DNA of 64,000 nt from Arenicola marina (Eukaryota > Annelida > Polychaeta > Arenicolidae), in NCBI GenBank assembly GCA_964019135.1, contig OZ025263.1:34512133-34576132 (forward strand), given 5' to 3'. How positions within the stretch are numbered: position 1 is the first letter of the stretch; every line of letters starts with the position of its first letter. Position numbers and translations under genes: made by a program. The notes below the pieces were generated by a model. That model saw only the letters and a list, made by a program, of their open reading frames with translations. It was not told the DNA's origin and ran no database searches. Shown here piece by piece: positions 13,846 to 22,160 of the stretch.

Positions 13846-14035
13846 AAGACACGTGGTGACGTCACAGGGTCGTTAAAGCACACTACGTGGTGACGTCATA
13901 GGATCCTTAAAGCACACTACGCGGTGACGTCACGGAGTCGTTAATACCTAATACGTGGTGACGTCACGTGATCGTTTAAGCACATAACGCGATGACGTCA
14001 GCACACTACGTTGTGACGTCACAGGGTCGTTACAA
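13846..14035. promoter_or_regulatory. Cluster of six perfect CRE palindromes, 34-bp spacing
   Basis: TGACGTCA occurs at 13857, 13891, 13925, 13959, 13993 and 14014. The first five are spaced exactly 34 bp; the last is 21 bp on, equal to a 13-bp deletion. The linkers (for example cgttaaagcacacta) differ between copies, yet the octamer is unchanged in all six, usually as gGTGACGTCAC preceded by acgtg or acgcg. This is either a homotypic bZIP (CREB/ATF) cluster or a short satellite whose core is best preserved. Confidence 0.6.
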
Positions 14036-14560
14036 CAACTGAAACGCCAATTTCGTTTAAGTCGCTATTACATGAAGTCGATTGGGTCACGTGACTCGTA
14101 CCGAGAACAATTTTGAACAAAGGCAGCGGGGATGGGGAGGGGGGGGGAGGGGGTCCACTTTGCGTAGACGGGATGAGCTTTCCAAAAATATTGCGACCGT
14201 AAATTTGAATCCTTAAATTTTGCATTGAAAACGGCCGAATGTGACATAAAAGATCCCGACAGACAGAACATACAGAAATACCAGAAATAGAAGACTAGAA
14301 TAGGTCGCGGCGCCTCCAGCAGGAAGTGGGAAACAATCAACAACGTCATCATTAAGATAAACGTTACCTTGACAATTATGTGGATTTCAGGTGAGCTGCG
14401 AGCTGAGAGCAGATGCCATTGTCACCAGTGTCACCATCACCCCTCCACCACCCCCCCCCCCTCCCCCGACCGGCTACGGCAATCTTGTCACTTGGTAGTC
14501 CAAACAAAGGCGACGTTAGCGTTATCAGATAGGAATACAATAGCAGGATGACATACCCTT
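14036..14560. other. Unique spacer, no gene recognised
   Basis: Mixed-complexity sequence with a G-rich run near 14133-14153 and a C-rich run near 14448-14468. The short frames at 14019-14642 have no recognisable domain. Confidence 0.5.
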
Positions 14561-14564
14561 CTGT

Positions 14565-14748
14565 ATGCATTATTATGGAAAACACACTGGCACACGAGAA
14601 CATTTGGGTTCCGCAAAAGGGAATTTGAAGGGTCATTTGCATAAGTCAAGATGTGGAAATCATGACGTCGCTACCGGGAATTGAATCCAGGACCGCCGGC
14701 TTGGCGCACCGGCAGCTCTAACCACTGAGCTATAATGACTAGGTGAAC
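14565..14748 (-). mobile_element. tRNA-derived SINE, copy 1 (head plus body)
   Basis: Read on the minus strand, this has a Pol III A box TAGCTCAGTGGTTAGAG (plus 14716-14732) and a B box GATTCAATTCC (plus 14677-14687). Between them is an anticodon-like arm with CCGGT/GCCGG stems around a 7-nt loop, GCGCCAA. Position 33 is C instead of U and the T stem has mismatches, so this is a SINE head, not a working tRNA. The body continues toward lower coordinates through gacgtcatgattt. Nucleotides 14565-14674 match a second copy at 15341-15458. Confidence 0.75.
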
Positions 14749-15340
14749 TGACCTCAAGGCCAGGGCATATATATATACGGTGTGCGACACTAACGCTAGA
14801 GCGGCGGCCCGAGTCGAGTGTTAATGCCGAGACACTGCACCGGCCGGCCGGTCTGGTACTATTTGGTCGCACTTCCAGCTCTATCAGATACGCTGTTTCA
14901 GTAAAACCAATCTTTATTAGCAAATACGGTGCGTGCGCGAGCTGCCTGACCTATTGCAGCTATAGGGCTGTACCGTGACCACGGGATCTGATAGAGACCC
15001 TACGAGACAGGGATACTTTTGCACAGTAGGAAGAAATGCGGCGCTTTGTGAAAGAGGACAAGCCCCCAAAGGCCCTAAAACCTGATGATATTCTGGGAAA
15101 GAAAAGTCCAAGTGACTGTGAAAAGCAAGAGATAATATTTGTTCAACTGTTTACATCAATAATGCAAGTAATGGCTTAAGTTTTTTGTTACGTGTATGTG
15201 TAGGAGCGGGGGGGGGGAGGGGGGGGGGGCCTTAACTCTGCATGGCCTCATCCAGCCTAGTGATACCACAGCCGGTCGAGTGTACTTGCTACCTTACAAG
15301 ACCGACCGGTCTTAAGGTTGCTTCACACACTGTTATACAC
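14749..15340. other. Unique spacer with G homopolymers
   Basis: Contains a short TA tract at 14767-14776 and G runs at about 15209-15230. I recognise no gene. Confidence 0.5.
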
Positions 15341-15458
15341 ATGCATACGTTTTTACGAAGAAACGCTCTGGCACAGGGGACTGAACCATTTGGGATTTAG
15401 AAAAGGAATTTGGAGCGTAATTTATACGAAAAAAGGGTGAAAATCGTGACGTCGCTAC
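15341..15458 (-). mobile_element. SINE fragment, copy 2 (body only, headless)
   Basis: Aligns with 14565-14674: shared atgcat, ctggcaca, catttggg, aaaaggaattt / aaagggaattt and gacgtcgctac in the same order and orientation. It stops exactly where copy 1 enters its B box, so the tRNA-like promoter is missing. Confidence 0.6.
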
Positions 15459-15606
15459 TTATAGGTATTTTACCCCTACTCTGAGAGGGGAACTGCGTGC
15501 CCGCCCCCCCCCCACCTATACGTGAAATATGTACCTCCTGTATATGTAATATATACCCCATATATATTTAACATATAACCCCCACCTACGTGATATGAAC
15601 CCCCCC

Positions 15607-15795
15607 CCCCCACCTATGCAATATGTACCGACCTATGTGATACGTACCGACCTATGTGATACGTACCGACCTATGTGATACGTACCCACCTATGTGATAC
15701 GTACCCACCTATGTGATACGTACCCACCTATGTGATATGTACCCACCTATGTGATATGTACCCACCTATGTGATATGTACCCCCCTATGTTATGT
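15607..15795. repeat. 19-bp tandem array
   Basis: About nine units of cctatgtgatacgtaccga or its ccc variant, each with a TACGTA hexamer palindrome that mutates to TATGTA in the later copies. Looser cctatgt / atgtacc remnants occur on both sides. Confidence 0.85.
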
Positions 15796-16368
15796 AATAT
15801 GCACCCACCACCTATGTAATATGTTCACCCCTATATATGCACCTTTTACACCCCTATCTATGTACCATGGCAATGATGATGGAAGCAGGTATGTTGGGCC
15901 CCTGAGACACCCCAGCCTGGGGTGGCGGGAGGACAGGCCTCCAGTCACAATGATTGTGAAGCCACACGCTCTCGGGGAACATGTGACCAGTCAGATTAAC
16001 ATAGTCCGTCAGGTTGGTGACATGTGTGACTGACCAGCCCGCCCCGACTAACGTTTAGCCTCGAGATGAATGACCCACGTGTGTCCTTCTTATGACCTTG
16101 AATACAGAACGCCGGTAGCCCGCCCCCACCCCCCCACACCCCCCCGTCCACCTCTCCCCCGACTTGATATGCATAGACAAGAGGATCTGAGATTGCGTAA
16201 GCAATTCAAAACGACCACGCGGTCAAGCTCCCCGCACGGTGGCGCTGCGCAAGCTAGCTTTTACCGCTGCTGTCGGCCGAGGGCAAATTTCAAGATTTTT
16301 GAAAAATGCTCAAATCAGCTGTAATTTTTCGCAACAGTTTTCAAGAATAAAACATAGAAATAACGAGT
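15796..16368. other. Unique spacer, no gene recognised
   Basis: Contains ggtggcgctgcgcaa at about 16239-16253, the near reverse complement of ttgcgcagcgccgcc at about 16529-16543 inside the adjoining interspersed repeat. This may mark an inverted-repeat element spanning 16.24-16.54 kb. The frames at 15770-16324 have no recognisable domain. Confidence 0.4.
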
Positions 16369-16630
16369 TTTGTGTATTTCATACAGCAAAAAACATCTTG
16401 TACCCTTTCAAAAAAGTGATAATTGTGACAGAACTCTTTCTTTTCATCACCTGATTTCATGTGTTATTCGGCTTAGGCTGGGTCCCAGCACTAATTTGTA
16501 GAAATGTGCGACGTATTTTTCCTATCGATTTGCGCAGCGCCGCCCTGTCGAGCGAGTGTGAAAATGCATTGAGGACGTTGGCTACAACAGAGATATAATG
16601 GAGCCCTAGCGGAGTGAGTCGAAGGCAGAG
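16369..16630 (+). mobile_element. 262-bp interspersed repeat, copy 1
   Basis: Matches 50035-50295 over its whole length at roughly 85% identity by eye, in the same orientation, with shared blocks acagcaaaaaacatcttgta, ttgcgcagcgccgccct and gccctagcggagtgagtcg. Flanking sequence differs at both ends, so this is a dispersed element. It has no coding potential and no Pol III box that I can find. The family is unknown to me. Confidence 0.75.
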
Positions 16631-17356
16631 AGAGCCACGCGGTTTGCGGTGGTCCAGTAGACGCGTCGTGACGTCCTGCGGCCTTAAGAGGTGATATGTG
16701 GAGAGCATGTAAGGAGGGACTCGAAGGGTAACGAAGGTGGAACGGGGGTAGTGGTGCGAGTGTGGGATACGGCTATCTCATCAGGTCCTTTAGATCGTGT
16801 TCGTGTCTTTAGGAACACGCAAAATACACAAGGACCCAAGCGGAAGTTCCCGATGACCGACACCACAGTAACTGACTCGGCAGGCCATTCTTCAATATAG
16901 GTGGCGCCCTTGCGCCCTTGTATGCTTTGTTCTAGATAGGCGTAAACATGTCGGCCCGACGTCTAGCAGTTATTAAAAGTGTGAACAATCTCCCCATTAC
17001 AATGGTCAATCATTATCGAGAGAAACGTGGTTCTCTTCACCTACCCAGAACTGTTTCGTTCCTGACGCAAACTTTTAATTAAGGTTAAGACATAGCCTTA
17101 TTATAAACTGTCAAATAAGGTCAGGTCATAACTTTTTTTTATACACCATCAAATCAGGTTAGATCAAGGTCAAGGTCAAGGACGCTTGGACCATTCCTAG
17201 AATCTTGTAACATGCCAATGCGTCCTGTTCCGCCGAAGGTCAGTGAATACAGATAACATTACAGATACCGGTATTATATAACATTGTATACAAATGAATC
17301 CCACAAGCGCGATATCTCCGAACGGAAATCATATCCAGGTTGTCATGGTGACACGT
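16631..17356 (-). other. Spacer; start of the intron downstream of the zinc-finger exon
   Basis: On the minus strand the intron following the zinc-finger exon runs leftward through here. I find no second CxxC…HxxxH exon in this stretch or in the unique segments further left. A short ggtcaag repeat lies near 17166-17180. Confidence 0.4.
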
Positions 17357-17358
17357 AC
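17357..17358 (-). other. Splice donor (GT) of the zinc-finger exon
   Basis: The minus strand reads AAG|GTACGT at this boundary, a close match to the metazoan donor consensus. The cut follows codon 203 exactly (phase 0) and falls within the start of a second zinc finger, just after its first Cys. Reading through instead gives only nine more residues before a stop. Confidence 0.65.
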
Positions 17359-17967
17359 CTTGCACTTGAACAGCTTCCTGCCGAGATGTGACGCCAGGTG
17401 GCGCTTCAGTTCGCTCCGCTTGGCACATGTCTTGCTGCAGAGGCTGCACTTAAGGCCCCGCCCGGGAGACTCGCTCCCTGCCTGGCCCTTGGTGGGGGGG
17501 GCAGGCGGGCTCCCCGCCTCCTCCCGCTGCTCGTCTCTCACAACACTCTCCTCCGCACACTCCTCCGTGTCTCTGGCCGCCGCGGCGACGACGGTGGCGC
17601 CATCCGACGGGCTGTTTGGCGGCGAGTGGTCGCTGATGGACTTCAGGGTGGCGTGGGGGTGGGGGTGGGGGTGGGGGTGGACGTGGAGGTGGGGGTGGGG
17701 GTGGCGGTGGTTGGGGGCGCCGTACCCGGCCTCGTCCCGGCTCAGGGCGGTGGCGGCAGAGGACTTGGCGGCAAGGATGTTGTTGTTGTTGTTGTTGATG
17801 GGGGACTCCGATCCTGACTGGCCCGGCGGGCAGGATCCAGGCTTGTTGTCGCCGTCCGGACGGTCCACGTCCGGGGCGCTCGAGTCCGGGGCGCTGACGC
17901 TTCTCCTGGCGGCCGCTAGGTGGAGTGAGGACGCGTCATTGTTGTCGCCGGCGGCTACCGAGTCCAT
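17359..17967 (-). CDS. First coding exon of a C2H2 zinc-finger protein (partial)
   Basis: This probably encodes the N-terminal 203 residues of a nuclear DNA-binding protein. Residues 1-170 look disordered: a Ser/Ala/Asp-rich start, poly-Asn at 58-63, a His-Pro repeat at about 87-105, then an acidic and Pro-rich stretch. A canonical C2H2 finger follows: C174-x2-C177-x12-H190-x3-H194, with the hydrophobic residue of the finger helix at L187. The linker LGRKLFK (195-201) is a degenerate TGEKPF-type linker. C202 starts a second finger, which must be completed by the next exon. The start ATG at 17967 is the first after an in-frame TGA and has A at -3 and G at +4. The exon lies in CpG-rich DNA, unlike most of the window. 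I do not recognise the orthologue. The downstream exons are not visible, so the gene is either incomplete here or has a long intron through satellite DNA. Confidence 0.65.
17645..17715 (+). repeat. GGGGGT-type G-quadruplex motif within the exon
   Basis: Repeated ggggtg on the plus strand, which is the template strand of the zinc-finger exon, encodes the His-Pro repeat on the minus strand. Many runs of four or five G satisfy the standard G-quadruplex pattern. A separate gtt run at 17779-17799 encodes the poly-Asn tract. Confidence 0.7.
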
Positions 17968-17974
17968 CCTCCGC

Positions 17975-18001
17975 TTAAGGCCGGGGCATCCTCAGAATCA
18001 T
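17975..18001 (-). promoter_or_regulatory. uORF of 8 codons ahead of the zinc-finger start
   Basis: On the minus strand an ATG at 18001 opens a frame of eight codons (with an internal ATG) that ends in TAA at 17975, seven bases before the main ATG and in another frame. If transcription begins upstream, this uORF would be translated first and could damp the main frame. Confidence 0.4.
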
Positions 18002-18064
18002 TCTCCTCTCGGGCGACGGCGGGGCCCGGGCGTCCCCTGGCGGGCTCGGCTGGCTGGCGATTAA

Positions 18065-18072
18065 CTTCTATA
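18065..18072 (-). promoter_or_regulatory. Candidate TATA-like box of the zinc-finger gene
   Basis: The minus strand reads TATAGAAG, one change from TATAAAAG. It would place a start site near 18042 and give a 5' UTR of about 75 nt containing the uORF. The segment is CpG-rich, so a dispersed TATA-less promoter is equally possible. Confidence 0.3.
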
Positions 18073-18428
18073 GTGGGAGGCGACCCCTGGCGAGCGGGAA
18101 GTAGAGCGGGTGCGTTGGAGAGTGCGTCGGAGAGTGCGGTGCGAGGCGAGCAGGGCGCCTAGCGGCGTGGTCACCAGGCAGGCAGGGGCGCGAGGTCGTT
18201 GGCGGCGAGGGGCCAGGCAGGGCGGCGGCCGGGTGTTGGCGGCGGCAACGTGCAGCCCGCCTCCCTCAGGCTGGCGGGCAGGCAAGCAGGGTATGTGGGG
18301 TCGCGTGCCCCGTCCCTCAGGCTGGTAGGGTGGCCACTTCCTTCCCCCGATCCCTCTGGTTCTACGTATCCTGATCGCGCCTGCAAACACACAAGACACA
18401 CAGACATATAGCTACCTAGATATACCAA
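18073..18428. other. CpG-rich segment upstream of the zinc-finger exon
   Basis: Dense CpG (gtgcgtcggagagtgcggtgc and neighbours) continuous with the exon, consistent with an unmethylated promoter region. The proline- and arginine-rich frames crossing it are compositional and are not called. Confidence 0.5.
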
Positions 18429-18516
18429 GACAGACAGACAGACAGACATACATACATACATACATACATACATACATACATACATACATACATACATACA
18501 TACATACATACATACA
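18429..18516. repeat. (CAGA)n then (CATA)n microsatellite
   Basis: About five cagA units run straight into about seventeen perfect cata units. Confidence 0.97.
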
Positions 18517-19640
18517 CGTATCTCCGGACACGAGACCGCGGCGACTTCCATCAATCTACCACGGATAAATAAGGAAGCAGCTTTCCGGGGTAAGCGCTGG
18601 CCAGATAGGCCTGGCTTGGCGGGGCTTGGCGGGGCTTGGCGGGAACCAATTAGCTCTGATAGGACGTGTGGACACCCACGTCCTTATCACCAGCCTCGCA
18701 AAGGGCAGACGACGCACATCGCGCGCTCAAATCATAAAACACCGCCACCACCAGCCACCATCCATCCAATATCGAAACCACGCGGAGGTGCTGACCAGCG
18801 CACCCCGCGACCGGCGTACACACACACACACACATACATACATACACACACACCTTGTTACATACATGCAGACATACATCTATGTGTACAGCCGCCCTGT
18901 ACGGAGTTTACATGTGGCACTGGCGTGTATTGACTGCTCACGCTGGCTGCCCGGCTCATCTCCCCATCGATGGCACGATTTGAAGACAGTGAATAGATTA
19001 AAGGCTGAGTCTGGCGAGCGGGCGGGCAGGGGGGTGCGGGTGGGTGCGGCGGGCGGGCGGGCGGGAGCCGTCCCTCCCCCCTCCCTCTCGCTGGCTACAG
19101 TGGCGCGGCGCGGGCTCTCGGTGCACGGTCTACGCCCGCCCCGACCGGCAAGGCTTCTCCAAGCCGCGATAAATTAACATATATATTTAAAACGTTCATC
19201 CCCTCCCCTAACCCCCCTCCACCCCCAACCCCCCACCTCACCTCACCCTCCCCTCCTCCATCATCCCACCCCCGCGCCCAGCACCCCATATCACTTCTTT
19301 CCTCCACAAGAAATAAAATAAATGAATAAAAAAGGAAAATGGGGAAAAAAATGAACCAAAATATATATTATAGACCATATCGCGATATCTCGCGCACAGC
19401 GCCAATTTCATGACATCTCGGCGGAGTTGTGGGGACGACATGGGGAATCTGAGAGCGGTGGTGAGACCGAAGCCCCCGGTGGACATGGTGGGAGGGGGCA
19501 GCGGGGGAGGGGGGGGGGTAACACTCTCCACTGGTATACGTAGCTCCACCGCCACCACGTGGTACACTGGAACATGGTAGCAACGCCATGCTATAAAACC
19601 GAAATTACTGTCCCTTTTTTGTTTTTACATCATTTGATAG
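18517..19640. other. Spacer with microsatellites and C-rich tracts, no gene recognised
   Basis: Includes (tggcggggct) copies at about 18613-18642, a (CA)n/(CATA)n tract at 18818-18854, a C-rich stretch at 19200-19275 and a G run at 19501-19518. A 183-codon plus-strand frame at 18626-19177 crosses these simple repeats and has no recognisable domain. Confidence 0.5.
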
Positions 19641-20023
19641 AATAGTATATGTCTCGATCTATATGTATGAAAGAAGGCGACCAGATGTAGAGGCCGGTTC
19701 CCCGCCGACCAGATGTAGAGGCCGGTTCCCCGCCGATCATCACCGCCGCTACGCACCCTTCGCTGGCTGTGAGGCTGAGCCTGCACGCATCGCCCGACAC
19801 GACACGGACTCGCCGCGACCAGGCCACAACAACAGGAAACGAAAAGAATGGGTGTTCTGGGCCCCAGTTGGGCACACAATGACTATAACCTGGGCCACTG
19901 AACCCGAGACGATGACAGTTGAGCGGATGAAACATGCCTTAGTTTACGTGCCTCGGCTCGGATTCGAACCCACAACCAATTGACCTGCGGTCCAATGCGC
20001 TAACCACTACACCAGGGAGGCCC
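19641..20023 (-). mobile_element. tRNA-derived SINE with intact A and B boxes
   Basis: On the minus strand the head runs from GGCCTCCCTGG, through A box TGGTGTAGTGGTTAGCGC (plus 19997-20014), to B box GGTTCGAATCC (plus 19960-19970). The GCCTC start pairs with GAGGC after the T arm. It most resembles Gln/Glu-type tRNAs in its D-arm. About 300 bp of unrelated body follow toward lower coordinates and end near an A-rich tract. The body contains a perfect 28-bp tandem duplication (19679-19706 and 19707-19734). The 5' half of this head is the unit of the adjoining 54-bp array. Confidence 0.75.
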
Positions 20024-22040
20024 CTAGGACCTACTGATCTGCGGTCTAATGCGCTAACCACTACACCAGGGAGGCCCCCAGGACCTACTGATCTGCGGTC
20101 TGTTGCGCTAACCACTACACCAGGGAGGCCCCCAGGACCTATTGATCTGCGGTCCAATGCGCTAACCACTACACCAGGGAGGCCCCCAGGACCTACTGAT
20201 CTGCGGTCTGTTGCGCTAACCACTACACCAGGGAGGCCCCCAGGACCTATTGATCTGCGGTCTGTTGCGCTAACCACTACACCAGGGAGGCCCCCAGGAC
20301 CTATTGATCTGCGGTCCAATGCGCTGACCACTACACCAGGAAGGCCCCCAGGACCTACTGATCTGCGGTCCAACGCGCTAACCACTACACCAGGAAGGCC
20401 CCCAGGACCTACTGATCTGCGGTCCAATGCGCTAACCACTACACCAGGGAGGCCCCCAGGACCTACTGATCTGCGGTCGGTTGCGCTAACCACTACACCA
20501 GGGAGGCCCCCAGGACCTATTGATCTGCGGTCTGTTGCGCTAACCACTACACCAGGGAGGTCCCCAGGACCTATTGATCTGCGGTCTGTTGCGCTAACCA
20601 CTACACCAGGGAGGCCCCCAGGACCTATTGATCTGCGGTCTGTTGCGCTAACCACTACACCAGGGAGGTCCCCAGGACCTATTGATCTGCGGTCGGTTGC
20701 GCTAACCACTACACCAGGGAGGCCCCCAAGACGTATTGATCTGCGGTCTGTTGCGCTAACCACTACACCAGGGAGGTCCCCAGGACCTATTGATCTGCGG
20801 TCTGTTGCGCTAACCACTACACCAGGGAGGTCCCCAGGACCTATTGGTCTGCGGTCTGTTGCGCTAACCACTACACCAGGGAGGCCCCCCAGGACGTATT
20901 GATCTGCGGTCCAACGCGCTAACCACTACACCAGGAAGGCCCCCAGGACCTACTGATCTGCGGTCCAATGCGCTAACCACTACACCAGGAAGGCCCCCAG
21001 GACCTATTGATCTGCGGTCTGTTGCGCTAACCACTACACCAGGGAGGTCCCCAGGACCTATTGATCTGCGGTCTGTTGCGCTAACCACTACACCAGGGAG
21101 GCCCCCAGGACCTATTGATCTGCGGTCTGTTGCGCTAACCACTACACCAGGGAGGTCCCCACGACCTATTGATCTGCGGTCTGTTGCGCTAACCACTACA
21201 CCAGGGAGGTCCCCAGGACCTATTGATCTGCGGTCTGTTGCGCTAACCACTACACCAGGGAGGTCCCCAGGACCTATTGATCTGCGGTCTGTTGCGCTAA
21301 CCACTACACCAGGGAGGCCCCCAGGACGTATTGATCTGCGGTCTGTTGCGCTAACCACTACACCAGGAAGGCCCCTAGGACCTACCGATCTGCGGTCCAA
21401 CGCGCTAACCACTACACCAGGAAGGACCCCAGGACCTACCGATCTGCGGTCCAACGCGCTAACCACTACACCAGGAAGGCCCCCAGGACGTATTGATCTG
21501 CAGTCTGTTGCGCTAACCACTACACCAGGGAGGCCCCTAGGACCTACCGATCTGCGGTCCAACGCGCTAACCACTACACCAGGAAGGCCCCCAGGACCTA
21601 CTGATCTGCGGTCCAATGCGCTAACCACTACACCAGGGAGGCCCCCAGGACCTATTGATCTGCGGTCTGTTGCGCTAACCACTACACCAGGGAGGTCCCC
21701 AGGACCTATTGATCTGCGGTCTGTTGCGCTAACCACTACACCAGGGAGGCCCCCAGGACCTATTGATCTGCGGTCTGTTGCGCTAACCACTACACCTGGG
21801 AGGTCCCCACGACCTATTGATCTGCGGTCTGTTGCGCTAACCACTACACCAGGGAGGTCCCCAGGACCTATTGATCTGCGGTCTGTTGCGCTAACCACTA
21901 CACCAGGGAGGTCCCCAGGACCTATTGATCTGCGGTTTAGTGCGCTAACCACTACACCAGGGAGGTCCCCAGGACCTATTGATCTGCGGTCTGTTGCGCT
22001 AACCACTACACCAGGAAGGCCCTCAAGACCATTGATCTGC
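20024..22040 (-). repeat. 54-bp satellite made of the SINE 5' half (about 37 A boxes)
   Basis: Each unit, read on the minus strand, is the start of the neighbouring SINE head: GGCCTCCCTGG, the A box TGGTGTAGTGGTTAGCGC, and the anticodon-arm region ending near AGGTCCTGG. It then restarts before reaching a B box. Variation is concentrated in the anticodon-arm segment (attggacc, aacagacc, gttggacc), while the A box is almost invariant. Because 54 is a multiple of 3, minus-strand frames of 310 and 380 codons (18-residue repeat LPGVVVSATDRRSIGPGD) stay open; I treat them as artefacts. Confidence 0.9.
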
Positions 22041-22160
22041 GGTCAGAACCCCGCACCGGCAGCTTGGGAAGGTCTAACAGACAAAAGCGGACTGTCCACG
22101 GGGTGAACCCACTGTGTCTCGAACCCCGGACCTCGGCCACTGCTCAACAACACAACATAC
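22041..22160 (-). mobile_element. Decapitated SINE remnant with B box
   Basis: A 120-bp unique bridge between two arrays. The minus strand has GTTCGAGAC, matching the B-box core GWTCRANNC (plus 22116-22124), but no A box upstream, where the 30-bp satellite begins. It may be the body of a second SINE that lost its head. Confidence 0.35.

Noticed and set aside
11319-13883. Leu/Pro-, Cys/Leu- and Ala/Glu-rich frames up to 378 codons
   Set aside because: Direct translations of the GGCAGA hexamer in different frames.
14670-14748. Functional tRNA gene
   Set aside because: The anticodon loop lacks U33, the T stem has mismatches, and the sequence continues into a dispersed body shared with another copy, so it is a SINE.
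16684-16866. Second zinc-finger exon on the minus strand (CVFC motif)
   Set aside because: CxxC is present but no HxxxH follows at the required distance, and there is no splice acceptor evidence.
19949-20023. Functional tRNA gene (Gln/Glu-like)
   Set aside because: Only five of seven acceptor pairs form, the anticodon arm has an oversized loop, and a SINE body follows.
19939-22006. Collagen-like or secreted repeat protein (18-residue LPGVVVSA repeats)
   Set aside because: The frame is the reverse complement of tRNA-like SINE halves, and 54 bp is a multiple of three.
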